Shown: positions 24,331 through 29,171 of the stretch, piece after piece
Position numbering within the stretch: the stretch's first letter is position 1
Layout: the number at the start of each line of letters is the position of its first letter
NCBI GenBank assembly: GCA_964392345.1
Contig: CAYMPQ010000014.1
Span: 1-29,171 of the forward strand
Direction: 5' to 3'
Length of the DNA: 29,171 nt
Source of the DNA: JAUVXY01 sp964392345
GTDB taxonomy: Bacteria > Actinomycetota > Humimicrobiia > Humimicrobiales > Humimicrobiaceae
The notes under the pieces: model-generated
What the model saw: the letters and a program-made list of their open reading frames with translations, nothing else
The model's database searches: none
Told to the model about the DNA's origin: nothing
Made by a program: the position numbers and the translations under genes

Positions 24331-24987
24331 TTATTTATATTCTGCATAACCAGTACGGGATAAATAATACAGAGTGTGCAGTAATTTTTCAATAGGATCA
24401 TTGGCTTGAACATTTACATGCGGAGGAACTTTAACAAGAACAGAGGTATAATTTATTATTACCTTAATGCCTGCATCAACAAGTATGTCTGTTACCTTTT
24501 GCGCAGAACGCGAGGGAACAGCAAGAATAGCAATATTTGTGTTTTTCCCTTTTATTGTCTCTTTAATGCAGGATATGTCTAATATCTTATGATCCGATAC
24601 AATGCTTCCTATAATTTTTGGATTATTGTCAAACACATGCTCAACCTTAAAACCAAATTTATCCAGCATTTTATAGTTTAAAATAGCTCTACCTAAATTA
24701 CCTGCGCCTGCCAAAACCATGCGTACTTTTTTGACACCGCATCCCAATACCTTGTCAAATGAATTTAAAAGATCATTAATGCTGAATCCAACGCCCCGCT
24801 TGCCCTTTGCACCAAAATATATTAAATCTCTCCTGACCTCCGCACTGTTTATCTTTGTGCCAGCGCTTATTTCTCCTGATGTAACAGTTATTTTTCCCGT
24901 TTCCCTTAGTTGCACAATACACTTCATATATTGGGTTAACCTTGAGATCATTCCATTTGGATATATTTTATTTTTCATTCCCTGCAT
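24331..24987 (-). CDS. rex: Redox-sensing transcriptional repressor Rex
   Basis: A 218-residue repressor that leaves DNA when the NADH/NAD+ ratio rises, controlling fermentation and anaerobic energy genes. The N-terminal winged helix includes ISAGTKINSAEVRRDLIYFG and the KRGVGFSI wing. The Rossmann domain starts MVLAGAGNLGRAI (G-x-G-x2-G), followed by the DNNPKIIG segment. A C-terminal swapped helix holds LLHTLYYLSRTG. Either the ATG at 24987 or that at 24978 could be used; neither has a clear GGAGG site. TATAAT lies at 24996-25001 on this strand. It begins a gene run that continues with the LCP gene and the purine genes. Confidence 0.95.
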   Translation of the reverse strand: MQGMKNKIYPNGMISRLTQYMKCIVQLRETGKITVTSGEISAGTKINSAEVRRDLIYFGAKGKRGVGFSINDLLNSFDKVLGCGVKKVRMVLAGAGNLGRAILNYKMLDKFGFKVEHVFDNNPKIIGSIVSDHKILDISCIKETIKGKNTNIAILAVPSRSAQKVTDILVDAGIKVIINYTSVLVKVPPHVNVQANDPIEKLLHTLYYLSRTGYAEYK

Positions 24988-25094
24988 CCGTTTCTATTAT
25001 ATATTATGTTAGAATTGTACTATTGCTGTTTTCATCTTTTTCGCAAAATATAGCTACCTGAAAATAGCATTACTTTGTGGCCTTTGTATCATGA

Positions 25095-25122
25095 TTGTAA
25101 CAAAATATTGCAATTTTTACAA
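25095..25122. promoter_or_regulatory. Inverted repeat upstream of rex
   Basis: TTGTAA (25095-25100) and TTACAA (25117-25122) are perfect inverted copies with a 16-base gap. Rex operators have TTGTnA/TnACAA-type half sites, normally closer together (18 bp in all). This lies about 110 bases before rex, so it is only a weak candidate for autoregulation. Confidence 0.25.
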
Positions 25123-25136
25123 AACGCTGTCTCAAG

Positions 25137-26132
25137 CTAATTCTTAAAATTATAAATACCGTTTTCTATCTGAAAAGTACGGCTGCATTCATTACAAAAT
25201 ATCTTGTTTTTACCAAAGACAAGGTTGTCTTTTTTGCAGTGTGGACAAATTAAAATATCTTCTGGATTTATTTTATTTCCCTTTTTTGGTGGTTGGATAA
25301 TTCTACCATTATTATCAAGCATTAAGCGGTGGCTGCTGCTCGATGCTGCCTGGCCTGCATCATCTTTTTTTCTCTCCAAAATACTATTTAAAAAAACACT
25401 TGGCCCGAAAGGAACGGAAGAGAAAAATTTCTGATATACCCTTTCAAAAAAAAGCAGGGTATTAACACTAATATTATTTTTAAGAAAACCAATGCGAAAA
25501 TTAGATACACTTATCATTTCCCTTACATCAAAGCCCCTTTTCTCAAGAATATCTATTATATGCTTTGGATGAAAGTTAAGTATAGTTTCCCCTATTTGAG
25601 ACGGGGTCATATTAAAAGGGGATGTATCCATTCTGCCCACAGCATATTTTAATATATTCTTAAGATTTCTTTTGTTGGCAAACTCTAAAAAGTACAGCCC
25701 TTCATTTTTTAGTACCCTTGAAACTTCATCAAAATATTTTTCAGGATAATTTAGGTGGTGCACCACCCTTACAGTTAATATTACATCTGCACACCCAGAC
25801 CTAAACGGAAGACGAGATGCATCGGCAGCAACAAAATGGATAGATGATAATTTATTTTCATCAAATTTTAAAAAATTACTTATGCTATCTCTGGCAGCTT
25901 TTAAATTTCTAAGTGAATAATCAACAAGCACTATATTTTTAAAATTCTTATACTCATTAAAAAGCCTTCCGTAGCCGCATCCAATATCTAAAAATAACTT
26001 ATTGTTTTCCTTTGCTCCACTAAGAAATTTTCTTAAAGCAAGCCGTTCAGATTTATCTTCATATATCCTTTTACCCGACTCCCAAAATTCTCTGTAGTCA
26101 TAATTTTCATAGTCTGATTTTCTAATAGTCAA
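25137..26132 (-). CDS. SAM-dependent methyltransferase fused to a Trm112-like zinc ribbon
   Basis: A 331-residue class I methyltransferase. LDIGCGYGRL (about 48-57) is SAM motif I, followed by an acidic strand end (VLVDYS), AADASRLPF and the LTVRVVHHL segment of Methyltransf_11 proteins. A separate C-terminal zinc ribbon has Cys296, Cys299, Cys313 and Cys316, then FQIENGIYNF. That tail resembles the small Trm112/YcaR proteins that activate or stabilise methyltransferases. The linker near 250-290 is low-complexity. TTG 26132 follows AGAAAGG. The substrate is not evident; RNA, quinone or another small molecule are all possible. Confidence 0.82.
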   Translation of the reverse strand: MTIRKSDYENYDYREFWESGKRIYEDKSERLALRKFLSGAKENNKLFLDIGCGYGRLFNEYKNFKNIVLVDYSLRNLKAARDSISNFLKFDENKLSSIHFVAADASRLPFRSGCADVILTVRVVHHLNYPEKYFDEVSRVLKNEGLYFLEFANKRNLKNILKYAVGRMDTSPFNMTPSQIGETILNFHPKHIIDILEKRGFDVREMISVSNFRIGFLKNNISVNTLLFFERVYQKFFSSVPFGPSVFLNSILERKKDDAGQAASSSSHRLMLDNNGRIIQPPKKGNKINPEDILICPHCKKDNLVFGKNKIFCNECSRTFQIENGIYNFKN

Positions 26133-26159
26133 TTTATCTGCCTTTCTAATGCTTAAAAT

Positions 26160-27236
26160 TTAAACTGAGAATCTAACCTGTAAGACATCCCCATCCTGGA
26201 CTACATAACCCTTCCCTTCAATTCCTAATTTCCCCTCTTCCTTCGCCCGGTTAATTGAACCTAATTTTAGTAATTCCTTGCAATTTATAACTTCGGCCTT
26301 GATAAATCCTCTTTCCATGTCACTATGAACTTTCCCAGCTGCACTTACTGCTTTCTCGCCACTTTTAATGGACCATGCCCTGGTTTCATTTTTGTTTATA
26401 GTATAGAAAGTAATTAAATTTAACATTTGGTAGCATCTTTTAATAAAATCATCAAGGCTGCTGCTTTCAATGCCAAGCTCTTTTGCATACTCCTCTCTCT
26501 CATTTTCGGGAAGTTCAGAGATTTCCGATTCCAGTTTTGCATATATCTTAATTACACTTTCTTTCCCCGCTTTTTCAACTAATTTTTTGTAAAGATCTTC
26601 ACTTGCCTCGTCCTCGCCCATATTAGCAACATATAGGACGGGCTTGATACTTAATAGATCAAACTCCTCCACAAATTCGCTTTGCCTTTTTTCTAAATTC
26701 TTCAAATTTAGAAATTCTCCATGATTAAATTTATCTATTAGATAATCTGCAAATTCCAGTCTGCCTTTTGCCTCGCTGTCGCCTGATTTTACAGCACCAG
26801 CAAGTTTTTCCCTTTTTCTTTGAAGAATTTCAATATCAGAAAGAAGGAGTTCTGTATTTATAATATCTATGTCATCTACAGGATTGATTTCTTCCTTTAT
26901 ATAGGACACATCTCTGTCATAGAAACACCTTACGATATGTGCCACTATATCCACTGTCCTTATATGCGACAAAAATTTATTACCAAGTCCCTCGCCTTTG
27001 CTGGCTCCTTTTACAAGGCCGGCAACATCCATAACCCTGATAGAAGCCTGCGTTGTTTTAGAAGAATTATAAATTTTAGAAAGCTCAGAAAGGTTGGCAT
27101 CAGGGACATTTATGATACCAACATTGGGCTCAATAGTGCAAAACGGGTAGTTTGCAACATCAGCCTTAGCCCTGGTTAAAGTATTAAATATAGTTGATTT
27201 ACCAACATTTGGTAGACCTATTATTCCAACTTGCAT
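26160..27236 (-). CDS. ychF: Ribosome-associated P-loop ATPase YchF
   Basis: A 358-residue OBG-family nucleotide hydrolase (OLA1/YchF) that prefers ATP and binds ribosomes. G1 GLPNVGKST is at 7-15, G2/switch ADVANYPFCTIEPNVG, G3 DVAGLVKGASKGEGLG, and the altered G4 is VANMGED. The C-terminal TGS domain closes with GYVVQDGDVLQVRF. I chose ATG 27236, which gives the standard MQVGIIG start; an in-frame TTG three codons earlier also exists. Neither has a clear ribosome site. It precedes the methyltransferase gene by 27 bases. Confidence 0.96.
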   Translation of the reverse strand: MQVGIIGLPNVGKSTIFNTLTRAKADVANYPFCTIEPNVGIINVPDANLSELSKIYNSSKTTQASIRVMDVAGLVKGASKGEGLGNKFLSHIRTVDIVAHIVRCFYDRDVSYIKEEINPVDDIDIINTELLLSDIEILQRKREKLAGAVKSGDSEAKGRLEFADYLIDKFNHGEFLNLKNLEKRQSEFVEEFDLLSIKPVLYVANMGEDEASEDLYKKLVEKAGKESVIKIYAKLESEISELPENEREEYAKELGIESSSLDDFIKRCYQMLNLITFYTINKNETRAWSIKSGEKAVSAAGKVHSDMERGFIKAEVINCKELLKLGSINRAKEEGKLGIEGKGYVVQDGDVLQVRFSV

Positions 27237-27303
27237 AAAAAACAATAAGATTTAAAAATATATTTGACCTAATAATTATATCTGCCTCACCCAGGTTCAA
27301 TCT

Positions 27304-27492
27304 CTATTTTAGTATGGATTTATATCTTTTTTCAAATTCCCTTCTGGCAAAACTCATCTTTTTACCACAATTTAAGCATTCCAGTTTTACCTGCATTCCA
27401 ACTTTTAATATTACCCATCTATTTGAACCGCATGGATGTGCCTTCTTTAAGGCTATTATATCACTCTCTTTTAAATTTTTAGAACTTTTCAT
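27304..27492 (-). CDS. DUF951 family small protein
   Basis: A 62-residue protein with the DUF951 core: ALKKAHPCGSNRWVILKVG, then CLNCGKKMSFAR. The three cysteines (HPCG and C-x2-C) may bind zinc. The function of the family is unknown, but it is often found beside ychF in Gram-positive bacteria, as here, and is too conserved to be chance. The N-terminus is slightly longer than usual. The ribosome site is weak. It lies about 70 bases upstream of ychF on the same strand. Confidence 0.88.
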   Translation of the reverse strand: MKSSKNLKESDIIALKKAHPCGSNRWVILKVGMQVKLECLNCGKKMSFARREFEKRYKSILK

Positions 27493-27632
27493 TTTTAATA
27501 AATGTTTTTTATCTCTTTCTAGACTAAAGAACTATTTTACTAATAATAAAAATAATTTGCACGCTGACAGGATCAACTGCAAAGACATCTAAAAAATTTT
27601 TACTGCTTTCTTCAAATAATACTGTACTGGCT

Positions 27633-28025
27633 TTATTTGGAAGACTTGCTTTTACTGCCGTCCAGACTTTTTTTATCCAGTATTTTTAACTTATTAAATT
27701 CCAGGCTTGCTGCAACTATGTCAGCCGTCATATTAATTATATTATACTTTTTGCCATCTTTGTTTTCCCAGTTTCTCAGGTTAAGGTGCCCGTTAACAAT
27801 CACTCTGTCGCCTTTTTTTAAACTGTTCACACAATTTTCAGCTAAATTGTTCCATGCAGTTATGTTAAAATAATCTACGACTTCCGTATCTTCTCCATTT
27901 TTATTCTTCCAAATCTTATTAACTGCCAATCTCATCTCAGCAATAGCCATCCCCTCATTTGTGTATTTAATTTCTGGATCTCTTGTTAAATTGCCAAGCA
28001 AATATATTTGATTTAAACTATTCAT
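27633..28025 (-). CDS. ssb: Single-stranded DNA-binding protein without acidic tail
   Basis: A 130-residue SSB with one OB-fold: NQIYLLGNLTRDPEIKYT, AVNKIWKN, YFNITAWNNLAENC and KGDRVIVNGHL. Normal bacterial SSB ends in an acidic D-D-I-P-F tip that recruits repair and replication proteins. This one stops at GSKSKSSK, basic and serine-rich. The two other frames past the stop do not supply a missing tip. Bacillus SsbB, used in DNA uptake, is likewise shortened. A second, housekeeping SSB is therefore likely elsewhere. It has a strong ribosome site (GGGAGG) and lies 24 bases after the pilus genes. Confidence 0.92.
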   Translation of the reverse strand: MNSLNQIYLLGNLTRDPEIKYTNEGMAIAEMRLAVNKIWKNKNGEDTEVVDYFNITAWNNLAENCVNSLKKGDRVIVNGHLNLRNWENKDGKKYNIINMTADIVAASLEFNKLKILDKKSLDGSKSKSSK

Positions 28026-28049
28026 ACAAACCTCCCATAAAATAATAAA

Positions 28050-28499
28050 TTAGATGTCTTCATAGCCAAATTTGTAATATTTGCAAAAACCAAACTGGCT
28101 ATCCCATGGATATATAACTTTTACTTTAGAAATAGATTGTACCCGGTTGTACTTTGAAGTTACTTTATCCAGTAAAATAAAATTTAACTTTTTTTCTGCA
28201 GTTACTATAACTTCATCATAACTGCATACGCAGTCAATAATTACGCAGTTATTTTTCTCTACTATCTCACTTGCAGCTGTCTTGCAATCCAAATCCTCAA
28301 AAAATATAAGATTCTGCGCAACTGCCAGTGATGCAGCTTCTGAAGCATTTTTCGTACTTTCCCTTGCTACAAATATCTGGCATAAATCAAAAATTAACAA
28401 AAATAAAAATGAAAAGAAAATAGTCACAGCCATTGTCAGTACAGAAATATTTCCATTTTTACTTGTTTTAATATTTGCCAGTAGCATTTTTAGTAACAT
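28050..28499 (-). CDS. TadG/TadE-like Flp-pilus assembly protein
   Basis: A 149-residue protein with a short cytoplasmic start, one membrane helix (about 20-42, LTMAVTIFFSFLFLLIFDL) and an outside domain with four Cys (LDCKT, NNCVIIDCVC) that may pair. The GNISVLTMAV start resembles TadG-like/TadE-like minor pilins of Tad systems, including the actinobacterial ones. Its ATG overlaps the upstream tadE stop by ten bases, so the two are translationally coupled. Exact family is uncertain. Confidence 0.65.
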   Translation of the reverse strand: MLLKMLLANIKTSKNGNISVLTMAVTIFFSFLFLLIFDLCQIFVARESTKNASEAASLAVAQNLIFFEDLDCKTAASEIVEKNNCVIIDCVCSYDEVIVTAEKKLNFILLDKVTSKYNRVQSISKVKVIYPWDSQFGFCKYYKFGYEDI

Positions 28500-28906
28500 T
28501 CCATCCTCATACTGCTTTCAACATTTATTAAAATATCTTTTCCTGTTAGCATTCTGATTAAGCTCGCAAATCCGCCACATCTAAATGTCAGCCCAACTGT
28601 GGCTACATCTCCAATCTTTCTATGGGCCCCTGCTACTGGGGATATCTTAATGCTTAATCTATCCTGGTCCAACGCTGAACAAATCTTTTTAATTTGTTCA
28701 CATGCTTTATGATTGGAGTTTGTTGTTGAAATGACTCTAACTCCTTCTCTTGCTGCCTGCTCAAGTATGTTCTTTAAATAAACTACATGCCCTAACTGGG
28801 AAACAACTAAAATCATTATAACCAGGATTGGAATTACAAGGGTAAACTCTAATGCAGCCTGCCCATTATCTTTTTTAATTTTAAATTTAGCTTTACCAAT
28901 TCGCAT
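28490..28906 (-). CDS. TadE-like minor pilin
   Basis: A 138-residue TadE-family protein (PF07811 type). The signature GQAALEFTLVIPILVIMIL (about 15-33) is the prepilin-like membrane helix with its glutamate, followed by QAAREGVRVI. The rest is an extracellular domain. Such proteins are minor pilins or pilus-assembly parts of Tad/Flp pili, used for surface attachment and sometimes DNA uptake. It follows a pilin-like gene and precedes a TadG-like gene. The ribosome site is poor; the ATG at 28906 is chosen because it keeps the basic segment before the helix. Confidence 0.85.
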   Translation of the reverse strand: MRIGKAKFKIKKDNGQAALEFTLVIPILVIMILVVSQLGHVVYLKNILEQAAREGVRVISTTNSNHKACEQIKKICSALDQDRLSIKISPVAGAHRKIGDVATVGLTFRCGGFASLIRMLTGKDILINVESSMRMECY

Positions 28907-29052
28907 CTTAATAAATTTATATTACTTTACATATAACAAAGATTACTCCATCCAGTTCCCAGTTAAGGCTTGCAACAGGTATGCCAGAAGTGTTAATTTT
29001 ACAAACTTTAGCCACTGGCCAGAAACACCAGCGTAGCTCTTGGCACTGCCAG

Positions 29053-29169
29053 TTAAACCAGCGCTGCAATTTTATTAAATACTTTAGATATAATGTCAAT
29101 AATCATTGGCTTGCCAACTGCAACTAAAATTGCGCTGATTATTCCAGCAATCACCATAACAAGAGCATA
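29053..29169 (-). CDS. Flp-pilin-like protein, 3' end only (runs off the window)
   Basis: The frame YALVMVIAGIISAILVAVG, then about 19 more residues to a TAA, is open from the window edge. It resembles the second part of the Flp/TadE-type pilin segment (usually G-Q-x5-E-Y-A-L), with a long hydrophobic helix and a short tail ending in AALV. Only 38 residues are visible. It lies upstream of tadE in the same direction. The 146 bases between the two contain palindromes (29015-29022, 29041-29051), perhaps a processing site. Confidence 0.7.
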   Translation of the reverse strand, partial: YALVMVIAGIISAILVAVGKPMIIDIISKVFNKIAALV

Positions 29170-29171
29170 CT

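Noticed and set aside
27500..27665. A frameshift in ssb that could hide the missing acidic tail, suggested by the A7 run near 27665
   Set aside because: Reading the shifted frame gives no D-D-I-P-F tip but an unrelated hydrophobic stretch. The tail-less form is better taken as real.
28917..29099. A 60-codon minus-strand frame between tadE and the pilin-like gene
   Set aside because: Its first half overlaps the pilin-like frame, which has clear Flp-like sequence. It has no ribosome site, and its Trp/Cys-rich composition looks random.
1..29171. CRISPR array, prophage or toxin-antitoxin system
   Set aside because: No regularly spaced repeats, phage structural genes or recognisable toxin-antitoxin pairs were found on either strand.

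Overview
The window is about 35% G+C by eye. It looks like part of a chromosome from an anaerobic, monoderm-type bacterium. Supporting genes are a Rex NADH-sensing repressor, a LytR-CpsA-Psr (LCP) wall-polymer ligase, a DUF951 protein beside ychF, and a Tad/Flp-type pilus cluster. TTG and GTG starts preceded by strong GGAGG-type ribosome sites are common. I cannot fix the phylum from sequence alone; a deep-branching actinobacterial or Firmicutes-like lineage would fit. Nearly everything is on the minus strand. The plus strand carries a tRNA-Glu, a small zincin gene and lon.

Region 1 (1-8388) is a tRNA-Glu(CUC) followed, on the opposite strand, by a sugar/compatible-solute operon: galT-like uridylyltransferase, GT4 glycosyltransferase, gpgS (glucosyl-3-phosphoglycerate synthase), HAD phosphatase and a second GT2-type glycosyltransferase. 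This set fits synthesis of glucosylglycerate and probably an extended product such as mannosylglucosylglycerate. gpgS is cut in two by a complete 2641-bp IS21-family element (2920-5560). The element has istA, istB, 50-bp imperfect terminal inverted repeats and a 5-bp GTAAA target duplication. Removing the element and one target copy restores an uninterrupted 339-residue GpgS, so the insertion looks recent.

Region 2 (8389-12690) holds a small zincin-like metalloprotease gene that converges on an ARMT1/DUF89 phosphatase gene with overlapping stop codons. It then holds lon, with a strong promoter overlaid by direct and inverted repeats.

Region 3 (12694-24987) is a purine operon, read right to left: rex, an LCP ligase gene, a small unknown gene, purB, purL, purF, purM, purN, purH. 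It ends at repeats shared with the convergent lon gene. purL encodes the very long single-chain enzyme, resembles the eukaryotic PFAS type, and is visibly richer in G+C than its neighbours.

Region 4 (25137-29171) has a methyltransferase fused to a zinc ribbon, ychF, a DUF951 gene and a single-stranded DNA-binding protein lacking the usual acidic tail. It ends in a Tad/Flp pilus cluster (TadG-like, TadE-like, and the end of a pilin-like gene) that runs off the window.
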